Source of the DNA: Actinomycetes bacterium | GTDB taxonomy: Bacteria > Actinomycetota > Acidimicrobiia > Acidimicrobiales > SZUA-35 | DNA length: 53,730 nt | Assembly: GCA_024227975.1 (NCBI GenBank) | Contig: JAAETV010000533.1 | Span: forward strand, 1-53,730 | Reading direction: 5' to 3' | Shown: positions 33,866 through 42,139 of the stretch, piece by piece | How positions within the stretch are numbered: position 1 is the stretch's first letter | How the letters are laid out: the number at the start of each line of letters is the position of its first letter | Notes under the pieces: model-generated | What the model was told of the DNA's origin: nothing | Databases searched by the model: none | The model's input: the letters and a program-made list of their open reading frames with translations, nothing else | Made by a program: the position numbers and the translations under genes

Positions 33866-35209
33866 TTGCTGCCAAAGAACGACAACGATCAGCCTGACCA
33901 ATATCACCAAGATGTCGTCTTCCGTACTGACCTTTCCGGCAACGGCATCGCGATCAGACCGAAAACGGTCTTGATCGATGCCTCGGGTGGTCTCAACCCC
34001 ATCTTCACCGTAGTGGCTCAGATCGCAGCAGAGATCGATGGCCGAAAGCGCGACCCTGGGAAGGAGCAGAGTCTCGTCAAGGAGGGGCAGGCCATTGTCA
34101 GCATTGGTGAGCAGGTCCGGGGGGACTGGTTCGTCTTCGATCTACAAGCACCGATAGATGTCCTCCGATTGGTACGGGGGCTGCGGGATCGAGGCATCCG
34201 GGCCCAGCCGAACCACACCTACTTCGTCAACTCGCTGCCGAAGACAATGGCGGGCTATTTCAACCCCAATCTGTTCGCCCCGAATCTGTTCGCCCCCAAT
34301 CTCTTCGCCGGAAGTGGCGCCAACACGTCATGTTGTTGTTCACTCGGCCTCTCGACCGAGGAGCCCCGGATCATCCCCAAGCTGGCCGCCCGGCCTGCTG
34401 AGGCCCCCGGTCTTGGAGCGGCGCCGGTTGGCAACCGCGACGTCGAGATCTACCTCGTCGACGTCGCCAGCCCCGTCGATCAGGATGATGAGTTGCATCC
34501 TGGTTTGATCGACGCCAACCACGACGGGTGGGCTGACCCGGCCATGGGTCACGGCGACTTCGTCAAGAGCATCATTGAGTGGAACAGCGGGCTGACCGCC
34601 ACCCTGGCGGGGCAGGCCGGCTCACTCGGCGCGATCGACGATGCGGCATTGGTGATGGCGCTCCGCAAGATCGATGATCGGGCCGATGAGAATGCCAAGA
34701 GGATCCTCAACCTGTCTCTCAGCGGCTACAACGAAGACGACCGCCCCGGGACCATCCTCGCCGACCAGATCGCAGCCATGATTGCCAAGGAATGGCTCAT
34801 CGTGGCCTCTGCCGGCAACAATTCGAGCTGCCGTCTTGCCTGGCCGGCCGCACTTCCCGAGGTCATCGCCGTCGGGGCCATGGACAACTGCCAACCAGCC
34901 TGGTTCTCCAACTTCGGGCCCTGGGTGGACGCTTCCGCCCCCGGGGTCGACATCGTGGCCGAGTACCCCGACCTCTCCGACGTCGAGGACATCAAGGTCG
35001 CCCTCGATGACAAGTGCATGATGCTCGACGCCGACGACTTCGATACCGGTTGGGCTTCGTGGAGCGGCACCAGTTTCTCTGCTCCGCTGGTCACTGCCCG
35101 CTTGGCCCTCCGTCTCCATCAGGGCGATACGAACGAGCAGGCCGTGGAGGCGGTCATCACCGATCCCGACCTACCCCGTCTCTTGCACTACGGGACAATG
35201 GTCAGATGA
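33866..35209 (+). CDS. Subtilisin-like serine peptidase (S8), cytoplasmic, locus A
   Basis: A 447-residue protein starting at a TTG (AAAGGAG upstream). No signal peptide. Residues 1-130 are a prodomain-like region; residues 135-148 hold three copies of NLFAP/NLFA; then CCC near residue 157. The catalytic domain follows: D199 (YLVDVASP, an unusual context where DTG is normal), H229 (MGHGDF), the oxyanion N318 (SAGNN) and S403 (WSGTSFSAP). The triad is complete, so it should be active. Its stop overlaps the sigma factor start (ATGA). The lack of an export signal, unlike its counterpart at 51330, points to an intracellular target. Confidence 0.88.
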   Translation: MLPKNDNDQPDQYHQDVVFRTDLSGNGIAIRPKTVLIDASGGLNPIFTVVAQIAAEIDGRKRDPGKEQSLVKEGQAIVSIGEQVRGDWFVFDLQAPIDVLRLVRGLRDRGIRAQPNHTYFVNSLPKTMAGYFNPNLFAPNLFAPNLFAGSGANTSCCCSLGLSTEEPRIIPKLAARPAEAPGLGAAPVGNRDVEIYLVDVASPVDQDDELHPGLIDANHDGWADPAMGHGDFVKSIIEWNSGLTATLAGQAGSLGAIDDAALVMALRKIDDRADENAKRILNLSLSGYNEDDRPGTILADQIAAMIAKEWLIVASAGNNSSCRLAWPAALPEVIAVGAMDNCQPAWFSNFGPWVDASAPGVDIVAEYPDLSDVEDIKVALDDKCMMLDADDFDTGWASWSGTSFSAPLVTARLALRLHQGDTNEQAVEAVITDPDLPRLLHYGTMVR

Positions 35210-35820
35210 TCCCCGACGAGGAGTCGTCGGAGCCACGACCGCGGCCCGCGGGGCAGTGCGCAGTGGGCGAGATGGACTCCCAGTCGGCCACTGGCCAACT
35301 GCTGGCGGCCGCTCTGGCCGGCGACCGCGACGCCTGGGCCCGTATCGTCAAGGACTACTCGAACCTGCTGTGGTGGATCGCCCGGAGTCACCGGCTCGAT
35401 GACGCTACCGCCGCCGACGTTGTCCAAACCGTGTGGCTGCAGCTCGTGCGGTTCGGCGACCGCGTACAGGATCCCGAGCGCTTGCCGTCATGGCTGGCCA
35501 CGACAGCCCGGCGGGAAGCCCAGCGCCGCCTCTCGAGCCGGGACATCCCCTCGGGCTGGATCGGGGACGAGGTCGATAGAACGGTTCCGGCCGCCGACGA
35601 ACGAATCATCGACGACGAGACCATCGGCGTCGTGCTGGCCGCTTTCGCCCACTTGTCAAATGATGACCAGCGGCTCCTTCGACTGGTCTGTGATGTACCC
35701 CCCAGGAGCTACGAGGAAATCGCCTCGTTGCTTGGCAAATCGCAGGGTTACGTCGGACCGACTCGACAGCGGGCACTGCGCCGGCTGCGGGCCCTGCTCT
35801 CCGAGATGGGGTTATGGTGA
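35206..35820 (+). CDS. ECF-type RNA polymerase sigma factor, locus A
   Basis: A 204-residue sigma-70 family protein. Region 2 is at about residues 28-105 (LLAAALAGDRDAWARIV, then DDATAADVVQTVWLQLVRF), and region 4 at about 140-200 (LSNDDQRLLRLVCDVPPRSY, then EEIASLLGKSQGYVGPTR). No region 3, as in ECF factors. The GPTR segment in the recognition helix is shared with the locus B factor (IGPTRARCLEHL), which supports common descent. The first 20 residues are Pro/Glu/Arg rich. It is coupled by overlaps to the subtilase before it and the small protein after it, a layout where the next gene often encodes the anti-sigma factor. Confidence 0.9.
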   Translation: MIPDEESSEPRPRPAGQCAVGEMDSQSATGQLLAAALAGDRDAWARIVKDYSNLLWWIARSHRLDDATAADVVQTVWLQLVRFGDRVQDPERLPSWLATTARREAQRRLSSRDIPSGWIGDEVDRTVPAADERIIDDETIGVVLAAFAHLSNDDQRLLRLVCDVPPRSYEEIASLLGKSQGYVGPTRQRALRRLRALLSEMGLW

Positions 35821-36302
35821 CGACCGAGCATCCCAACGCCAACGACGACATGGCCATCAGCCTCCTCCGTGAGGCGCTCCAGGCCTTGCCAATGGTCATC
35901 GACCCGTCAGAGCATCCACCAGCCACGGTGATCGACGGGGCGACCTGGGTCCACGACTGGCTCAACATGGAGGCCGAACTGGCCGAGCTGACCTTCGACT
36001 CCACCGCCGACCTGGGGCTGGCTGGGGTCCGATCTGACGGCACGCTGCGCGAGCTGACCTTCGTCAGCGGCCAACACACGGTCGAGATCGAGATCGAGTC
36101 TGCCGGCCGGACCGTCATCATCTCGGGCGCGGTCGAGCCACCAACCCCTGGTGCCATGCAGCTCGTGGTTGGGGGTCAGGTCTATGCCGACAACCTCGAT
36201 TCGGCCGGTTCGTTTGAGGTGAATGGTGTCGCCCGAGGCACCGTGTTGGCATTCATAGAGACACCTTCGAGCAAGATTCGACTCGGATCATTCGAGGTCT
36301 GA
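35814..36302 (+). CDS. Small protein with beta-rich C-terminal domain, possible sigma partner, locus A
   Basis: A 162-residue soluble protein, unknown family. Residues 1-60 look helical (MAISLLREALQAL, then WVHDWLNMEAELAEL). Residues 62-162 are a series of short strands: LTFDSTADLGLAGVRS, the ELTFVSGQHTVEIEIES stretch and AGRTVIISGAVEP. The C-terminal part parallels the locus B protein (LVFDSREGRELVGVRG and similar strand order), so the two are probably diverged homologues. It overlaps the sigma gene by 7 bp. Function as an anti-sigma or as a substrate of the proteases is inference. Confidence 0.75.
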   Translation: MVTTEHPNANDDMAISLLREALQALPMVIDPSEHPPATVIDGATWVHDWLNMEAELAELTFDSTADLGLAGVRSDGTLRELTFVSGQHTVEIEIESAGRTVIISGAVEPPTPGAMQLVVGGQVYADNLDSAGSFEVNGVARGTVLAFIETPSSKIRLGSFEV

Positions 36303-36349
36303 CAGACTCCAGCCACTACTGCGGAATTCCGTGGTATCGATCCGTCGGA

Positions 36350-36378
36350 GAGCATCATTCTGCCTGAATGATGCTCTG
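36350..36378 (+). terminator. Perfect 12-bp hairpin after locus A operon; rest of 36303-36622 has no gene
   Basis: AGAGCATCATTC, loop TGCCT, GAATGATGCTCT form a perfect 12-bp stem, 48 bases after the last gene of the subtilase operon. There is no T run, but actinobacterial terminators often lack one. The remaining 320-base gap up to the amidase stop contains three tandem CGTCAA units (36444-36461) and no convincing gene. The gap is convergent, so the hairpin may serve both strands. Confidence 0.65.
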
Positions 36379-36622
36379 TGTCCTGGAGCCTCAGACTGGC
36401 CCTAATCCTGCCACATGCTTCTCGAACAATGCGCATGATGGAACGTCAACGTCAACGTCAACGACGTTATGCCTGCCTGTCGATAGTTCCTTCCGGCTTG
36501 GCTGGGACTCGGTGCTGGCACCCTGGCCCGCAGATCCTGCGTTGTTGCCGCTGATCGACAACATCACCAACCTGACTCGCTTATTCACCCTGTCTTCTAG
36601 ACCCCTGTCGTTGGTCTGGGCG

Positions 36623-38053
36623 TCAGGTGGAGTGGGCCCAAACCGGCGGGGTTCGCTCGGCCCAGCGGTACTCGGCTTCGAGTTGGGCGGCGAGGCTCAG
36701 TAGGAGATCATCGCGGCCGTGGTTGGCCACGAATTGGACGCCGACGGGCAGGGAGGTCTCGGTTTGGCCGAGAGGCAGTGAGATGGCGGGTTGACCGGTG
36801 ATGTTGAACTGCCAGGTGAAGGGGGTGAGAGGACGTAGGGTGGTCGCCCGTTCTTTGGTGGTACCGGCGGTGAGCGTACCGATCGTAGGGGGTTCGGTGC
36901 CCAGAACAGGTGTGACGAGGATGTCGTATCCATCGTCATCCCACCAGGAGCTGACCTCCCGTGACCAGGTAGTGAGTGAGACCTGGGCGGAGACGAGTTC
37001 GGCAGCGGCCCGTCGTTTGCCTTTCTGGTAGTTCTCCCACGTCCCTGACTCCATGTCGGATTCCTGCCAGGGGCGATCGATTCGGGGCTCGTAGCTGGAG
37101 AGCAGGGCGGCGATGTTGGCGGCCATGACGCTCCCGAAAGGCCATAGCGGATCCTCGGTGGTGAGGGCCTGGGGGTAGGTGGCCTCCACGGTGTGGCCCA
37201 GAGACTCCAGCGTTGTTGCCGCCTGCTCGACGGCCGCTTTGCAGCTTTGGGCGGAACTGGTGAACTCGAAGTCGGTGGCGAACCCGATCCGCAGTCCCGT
37301 AGGGGGCACCGTGATGGCTTCGAGATTGGAGCCAACGGTGTGCAGGGGCCTGGCCGTGTCGCCGGTCTCGGGACCGGCGAGAACGTCAAGTCCCAGGGCG
37401 CTGTCACGTACTGTTCGAGTGATCACCCCGTCGGTTGCGTATCCAGACCAGGCATCTGCCCCAGGTGCGGCCGAAATACGGTGCCGGCTCGGCTTGAGAC
37501 CAACCAGACCGCAGGCCGCGGCAGGGATTCGGATTGATCCCCCACCGTCGCTGCCGTGGGCGATGGCCACGATTCCGGCGGCCACCGCAGCAGCAGAGCC
37601 TCCACTGGATCCCATTGGTGTGCGTTCGGTGTCCCAGGGGTTTCGTGTCGGCCCGTAGAGCTCGGTTTCGGCGCTCGCAGGGCAGCTCCCGGCACCGAAC
37701 TCCGGAGCGTGGGTGGTGCCGAGATTCACCGAGCCGGCGTCGGCGAGCCGGAGCGCGGCCGAGGCGGTGTGCTGAGGGCGGACGTTGAGTTCCTTGAGGG
37801 TGCGGTTCCCCATGAACACCGGTGCCCCGGCGATCTGGAGGTAGTCCTTGATCGCGATCGGCAGGCCGGCCAGTGGGCCTGAGCCGGGGTGGATCGACCT
37901 GGCCTGTTCGAGAGCTTGGTCATAGTTGGGCTCGATGATTGCGTTGAGCGCCGGGTTGATCCGCTCGGCCCGCTCGATGGCGGCCTCGACCGCCTCCGCC
38001 GGTGAAACCTCACCCGACTTCAGCTGATTCAACTGATCGATGGCATCGAACAT
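36623..38053 (-). CDS. Amidase-signature family hydrolase
   Basis: A 476-residue amidase. The Ser-cisSer-Lys triad is clear: K69 in PIAIKD, S149 in MGSSGGSAAAVAAG and S173 in GSDGGGSIRIPA. It hydrolyses carboxylic amides in the cytoplasm; the family covers many substrates (aryl amides, nitrile-derived amides, some peptides), and none can be chosen. It is not a GatA, as no GatB or GatC is near. The start at 38053 has no strong ribosome site. The M20 peptidase gene upstream on the same strand may be co-transcribed (92-base gap). Confidence 0.92.
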   Translation of the reverse strand: MFDAIDQLNQLKSGEVSPAEAVEAAIERAERINPALNAIIEPNYDQALEQARSIHPGSGPLAGLPIAIKDYLQIAGAPVFMGNRTLKELNVRPQHTASAALRLADAGSVNLGTTHAPEFGAGSCPASAETELYGPTRNPWDTERTPMGSSGGSAAAVAAGIVAIAHGSDGGGSIRIPAAACGLVGLKPSRHRISAAPGADAWSGYATDGVITRTVRDSALGLDVLAGPETGDTARPLHTVGSNLEAITVPPTGLRIGFATDFEFTSSAQSCKAAVEQAATTLESLGHTVEATYPQALTTEDPLWPFGSVMAANIAALLSSYEPRIDRPWQESDMESGTWENYQKGKRRAAAELVSAQVSLTTWSREVSSWWDDDGYDILVTPVLGTEPPTIGTLTAGTTKERATTLRPLTPFTWQFNITGQPAISLPLGQTETSLPVGVQFVANHGRDDLLLSLAAQLEAEYRWAERTPPVWAHST

Positions 38054-38145
38054 CGGCTCACTCCGCGATTGAGACAGGCGATGGAATCCGACTCATGCTC
38101 TCACACCAACGAGCCTCTTCGCACGGGACCAGATCGGCTGGCCGG

Positions 38146-39489
38146 TCATGGCGCACCCAGATCGTCGAAACCCTTGATGACGCGGCCCCAGAAATCGGTA
38201 ACCAGTTGGAGCGAGTCGAGGTCGATCCGCTCGTTGTTGCCATGAAAACGCGACCCGAAGTCGGTCATGTCGATGTCGGGTGAGAAGATGCCCGCCCCAT
38301 AGACAACGGCTCCCTTCGGTCGGTAGTACCTGGCGTCGGTACCGCCGACGATGAGACCAGGATGGACCTTTGCCGCGGGGTCAGCAGCATGAACCGCTCC
38401 CTCGATGGCATCCCACATCGGGGTGTGCTGGGGAGACCGAGACGAGGGTCGGTCGTTCAGTATCTCGATTTCGACGTGCTGGGCCAACTCACCGATGGCC
38501 TCGGTCAGCTCCTGGCGGACATAGTCGGCGTCTTGGCCGGGAAGTGTCCTGATGTCGACATCTATGGTCACGGTGTCAGGAATCACGTTCAGCTTCTGGC
38601 CGCCATGTACCACGTTTGGCGAGATGGACATGTGTGAGCAGGCATGGAGCAATCTTGCGCCGAAGCCGCCGGCCGCTTCAGCCGCGTCCCAGGTCCGCTC
38701 GGGGTCCATCAGCGCGGCCCGCATCTCACCTTTGAGGCCGAGGGTGTCGAGCAACCCGACCCAGAGATCGTCGAGCTGTGGCATTGGCCGGTGGGCCCCG
38801 AGTCGTCGAAGCACTTCGGCTGCCTTCAACAGGGCGTTGTCGGCGCCGAAAGGCATGGACCCGTGACCAGGCGTTCCGCTCACAGTGAGGCGGACCCCTC
38901 CCGAGCCTTTCTCGGCGACATTGATGATGACCGATCGCCCTGAATCGTGGTTGAAGCCGAAACCACCCATTTCGGTGAGGACATAGTCGGCCATCACCGC
39001 CTCGGGTTCGTTGTCGAGCATCCACTCTGCTCCCCAATGCCCGCCGGCTTCCTCATCGGCGACAGCGAAGTAGATCAGGTCACCTCGGGGCTTGTACCCA
39101 CTTGTTGCGAGGTCCTTGAATGCCACTGCCATCGACGATGTCAGGTTCAACATGTCTATGGCGCCACGGCCCCACAGCTCACCGTCGATAATCTCGCCGC
39201 CGAAGGGGTCGTTGTCCCATCCCGCGGGGTTCACCGGAACCACGTCGGTGTGCCCCATCAGGCAGATCTTGGGAGCCGACGGCTCCGATCCTTCGATACG
39301 GGCCACGAGCGAACCGCGACCAGGGGCAGGTTCGTAGCGTTGGACGTCGAGTCCCGGCCCCGACAGGTAGTTGTCGAGCAGATCGACCGAACGGAGCTCG
39401 TTGCCTGACTCCACGGTGCCTTCGTTCACACATTCGTTTCGGATCAGATTCTGCAGTAGTTCGATGGTCGTGTTGACGAGTGCTGCCAT
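38146..39489 (-). CDS. M20-family metallopeptidase / deacylase
   Basis: A 447-residue protein of the ArgE/DapE/ACY1 family. Metal-binding and catalytic residues: H80 and D82 in MGHTDVVPV, D112 in GRGAID, E146-E147 in VADEEAGG, a lid-domain GTPGHGSMPFG near residue 206, and a late H in SRFHGNNERID. GGGAGGAAT precedes the ATG at 39489. It is cytoplasmic and uses two zinc ions to cleave N-acyl amino acids or dipeptides. The specific substrate is not evident; a partnership with the adjacent amidase is suggested only by order. Confidence 0.92.
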   Translation of the reverse strand: MAALVNTTIELLQNLIRNECVNEGTVESGNELRSVDLLDNYLSGPGLDVQRYEPAPGRGSLVARIEGSEPSAPKICLMGHTDVVPVNPAGWDNDPFGGEIIDGELWGRGAIDMLNLTSSMAVAFKDLATSGYKPRGDLIYFAVADEEAGGHWGAEWMLDNEPEAVMADYVLTEMGGFGFNHDSGRSVIINVAEKGSGGVRLTVSGTPGHGSMPFGADNALLKAAEVLRRLGAHRPMPQLDDLWVGLLDTLGLKGEMRAALMDPERTWDAAEAAGGFGARLLHACSHMSISPNVVHGGQKLNVIPDTVTIDVDIRTLPGQDADYVRQELTEAIGELAQHVEIEILNDRPSSRSPQHTPMWDAIEGAVHAADPAAKVHPGLIVGGTDARYYRPKGAVVYGAGIFSPDIDMTDFGSRFHGNNERIDLDSLQLVTDFWGRVIKGFDDLGAP

Positions 39490-39569
39490 TATTCCTCCCT
39501 GGTTCGCCTCGTTTTGGCTGTACGTGTTGGTGTGACCAGCTTGGCACGACACCACGCACCGTCGGGCTC

Positions 39570-40676
39570 CTAGCCCACCGACCGTCTCCGCAGGGGCAAT
39601 ACCAGAGATCGGGTGGTCGGGCGTTGGGTCCGCAACGACCGATCCGACGACCAGGGGGCATAGGGGGCCGAAACCAGAGCGCTGAGAATGAGCAGTGGGA
39701 CGTCGTAGTTGACCCGCCAGCCCTGAAAATCGCGCCACGCTTGCTCCCGATCGGCCACCACAGCCAGACCATCGGACTCGAGTCGAGCCACCGCAGTGTC
39801 GAATTCCTCTCTGGCCACGCTGATCGGATCATTCGGTTGAGGGTCCTGAGGCACCTCGATCCGGTAGGCGCTGGCGATGTCGCGCAGCGCTGAGTAGCCA
39901 GCGCGCAGACACAACGCACACCGAGGGTCGGATGGCTCGTCCAGCACCGACAACCGCAGCGCAGCGGCATCGAGTACAGCGCCCCCGGTTGTAATCCAGG
40001 AGCGAGCCGGATTGGGCGACCGGAAGAGGGGCAAGGCCGTGAACGAGGTATGGGTCTCGGCTAGCTCGTTGAACCACAACTCGAAGTGAATCCAGATCTC
40101 GACCAGGTCGGATGAGTCACCGATGCGGTACAGACGCTCCAATAGCCCTACCCCCGATGGTGGGGTCCCGGCCCGCACTGCCATATACGACACGGTCTGC
40201 TCCCGGCGGGAGAACAGGCTGTACATCGTTGGTAGGTACGAGATCAGTAGAGCCACGAGGATCAGGCCAACCACGGCCTCGCTGACCGAAAGGATGGTGC
40301 CTGGCCAGTCACCGCCGGTCGAGGCAAACCCCAAGGTCGTGACCGATGAGCCACTGATCAGAAAGGCATCACGCCACGAGTCAGTCCCGATGGCCCAATA
40401 CATCGGCGCGAACGCCATCGTTATCAGCCCGATCCAGGCGATGGGCAGCAACACGAGTGAGAACGGCGCATAGTAGGACAGCACCCGATGGCGGTCCTCC
40501 CACCTGGTTGCTCGGTTCAAAGCCGGCGTGAACAGCCCCCGCATGCAGGTGAACGCCACCCGCTGGAGGAATAGGGCCTGGGCCCGGGGTACCACGACGG
40601 TCCGGACAGCCGAAGAGAACGTGGATGCAGCAGCGACCAGCCCAACGACGAAGGCGAACACCCGAAGAGCCATCAT
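39570..40676 (-). CDS. Potassium-channel-like membrane protein with degenerate selectivity filter
   Basis: A 368-residue protein. Hydrophobic helices lie at about residues 4-22, 70-92 and 125-150. Between the last two is a short segment DAFLISGSSVTTLGFAST, placed like the pore loop of a two-helix ion channel, where TTLGF stands in for the TVGYG filter. Residues 155-368 are soluble with several Trp and Arg residues and a final hydrophobic stretch (VPLLILSALVSAPYAPW). No signalling domain is recognised. It may be a channel of altered selectivity or only a distant relative. Confidence 0.6.
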   Translation of the reverse strand: MMALRVFAFVVGLVAAASTFSSAVRTVVVPRAQALFLQRVAFTCMRGLFTPALNRATRWEDRHRVLSYYAPFSLVLLPIAWIGLITMAFAPMYWAIGTDSWRDAFLISGSSVTTLGFASTGGDWPGTILSVSEAVVGLILVALLISYLPTMYSLFSRREQTVSYMAVRAGTPPSGVGLLERLYRIGDSSDLVEIWIHFELWFNELAETHTSFTALPLFRSPNPARSWITTGGAVLDAAALRLSVLDEPSDPRCALCLRAGYSALRDIASAYRIEVPQDPQPNDPISVAREEFDTAVARLESDGLAVVADREQAWRDFQGWRVNYDVPLLILSALVSAPYAPWSSDRSLRTQRPTTRSLVLPLRRRSVG

Positions 40677-40804
40677 TGGATGCGACCATACAACTGATAC
40701 CGGGCCAGAAACTCCATTGACCAGGTACGTGCCGATCCTGGTTCAAGCTCGGTCCAAGGGGGAAACCAGTCTGGTCTGAGCCCGCCGAGCTACTCCCACC
40801 ATCT

Positions 40805-41249
40805 CTAGGCGGGCGGCAGGTGAGCTGAGATCTGGAAGGCCTGCATCGGGGCCGCTACGGGACCGGGACCGAATTCCCCCGCTATCGCATCGGCGACGGC
40901 TTCGACCGCCTCCTCGAGCGAGAGCGTGCCGCGCTCGGCCACCTGGTTGGCCAGAGGCGACCCAGCCACCAGACCCCAGGCAACGTGTCCTGCTTCCGGT
41001 GCCTGGCTCTCGAGTGGCTGAACTGAGATATCGATGGTTGTGAATCCAGCCTCGCTGCGTCGTCAGGTGTCGTGTCACGGTGCCGGTCCCACAGGCTGTC
41101 TCCAGTACCGCCCCACCCGCTCGAACCCCTACCCGTGCGGCGAGGTCGGCGGCGTAGTCATCGAAAATGAGCGGAACCAGGTAGCGATCGTAGTTCTCCG
41201 GGACCGATGCCCCCTCGTATGGCTTCTGCTTGTGATTCATCTCGCTCAC
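40805..41249 (-). pseudogene. SAM-dependent methyltransferase with internal deletion
   Basis: The first 60-odd codons (ENYDRYLVPLIFDDYAADLA, then GGAVLETACGTGTVTRHL) are a normal class I methyltransferase start with the SAM-binding LETACGTG loop. The reading then changes frame: near 41045 the sequence jumps to what reads in another frame as a family C-terminus (GFTTIDISVQPLESQAPEAG, ending at a TAG at 40805-40807). The middle of the fold, about 100 or more residues, is absent. This is a deletion that also shifts frame, so the gene is dead. It is divergent from the HxlR regulator. Confidence 0.7.
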
Positions 41250-41389
41250 AGGGTTCCTCCTTCGGATACCTCATTGGTGCTGAAATCAGATGTAGGGATG
41301 CCCGCTCTGCCGATCGAGTACAGTTTCTGGACCTGTCCGGTAGTCTTTTTGGACCACAACCGCGGGTGTGGCGTTCCAGAGGGGTTCCA

Positions 41390-42097
41390 ATGACGAGCTA
41401 TGGCCAGTACTGCCCGATCGCCAAGGCGACCGAGGTGCTCGGTGAGCGATGGACGATGCTGGTTGTTCGTGAGCTGCTGCTTGGTTCGCGCCGATTTGGC
41501 GACATCGCCCGCGGTCTACCCACGATGTCGCGCACGATGCTCACGAAACGACTGCGACAACTCGAGGTAGGTGGGATCCTCGACCGACTCGACGGGGAGT
41601 ACCACCTGACCGAAGCTGGCCAGGAGCTACGTCCACTCGTATTCGGACTCGGGGAGTGGGGAGCGAAGTGGCTGCTCGAGGAACCGCTCGCTGAGGAATG
41701 CGACGCCGAAATACTCATGTGGTGGGCTCATGCTCGGCTGGACACAGCACCACTGCCCGACCGGCGAACCATTCTCCACTTCGTGCTTCGCGATGACCGC
41801 CGCCAGTTCTGGGTGGTGGTGGAGGACGTGGGTTGTTCGATCTGCATGCACGACCCGGGGTTCGATATCGATGCAGTCATCAACACCGACTCGCTGACCC
41901 TGCATCGAATCTGGTTTGAATTCGAGACGCCCCGTGACGCGCTACGGGCCGGGCGGCTCTCCTTCGATGGGCCATCGGCCATCACCCGTCGCCTCACACA
42001 GGTGCTCACCATCGCCCCAGCCAGTCTGATGGGCGTCGATGACGACTCCCCTCGTCCCCGAATGCGCGAGTCACAGGCCATGAAGTCGACGAGGTAG
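41390..42097 (+). CDS. HxlR-family transcriptional regulator with C-terminal SCP2-like domain
   Basis: A 235-residue protein. The winged helix-turn-helix of the HxlR type is at about residues 5-100 (CPIAKATEVLGERWTMLVVR, then LLLGSRRFGDIARGLPTMSR and GEYHLTEAGQEL). The Cys at residue 8 is conserved in many members. Residues 115-210 form a second domain that resembles the sterol-carrier or ligand-binding part found in longer actinobacterial HxlR regulators. AGAGGGG precedes the ATG at 41390. It probably once controlled the divergent methyltransferase, now broken; its present target is unknown. Confidence 0.85.
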   Translation: MTSYGQYCPIAKATEVLGERWTMLVVRELLLGSRRFGDIARGLPTMSRTMLTKRLRQLEVGGILDRLDGEYHLTEAGQELRPLVFGLGEWGAKWLLEEPLAEECDAEILMWWAHARLDTAPLPDRRTILHFVLRDDRRQFWVVVEDVGCSICMHDPGFDIDAVINTDSLTLHRIWFEFETPRDALRAGRLSFDGPSAITRRLTQVLTIAPASLMGVDDDSPRPRMRESQAMKSTR

Positions 42098-42100
42098 CGG

Positions 42101-42114
42101 CGATCGAACGATCG
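42101..42114. terminator. Short hairpin in convergent gap
   Basis: CGATC, loop GAAC, GATCG makes a 5-bp stem in the 42-base gap between the HxlR gene and the convergent secreted-protein gene. It could end transcription from either side. The stem is short and there is no T run. Confidence 0.3.
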
Positions 42115-42139
42115 GTCGAGGTTCAACCATGACCCTTCT

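Noticed and set aside
36444..36461. Three tandem CGTCAA units
   Set aside because: Too few and too short to be a CRISPR or meaningful satellite; probably chance or slippage.
36368..36703. Open frame in the gap after locus A
   Set aside because: It begins inside the 12-bp hairpin, is rich in Ser/Thr/Pro, and runs into the convergent amidase gene; no ribosome site.
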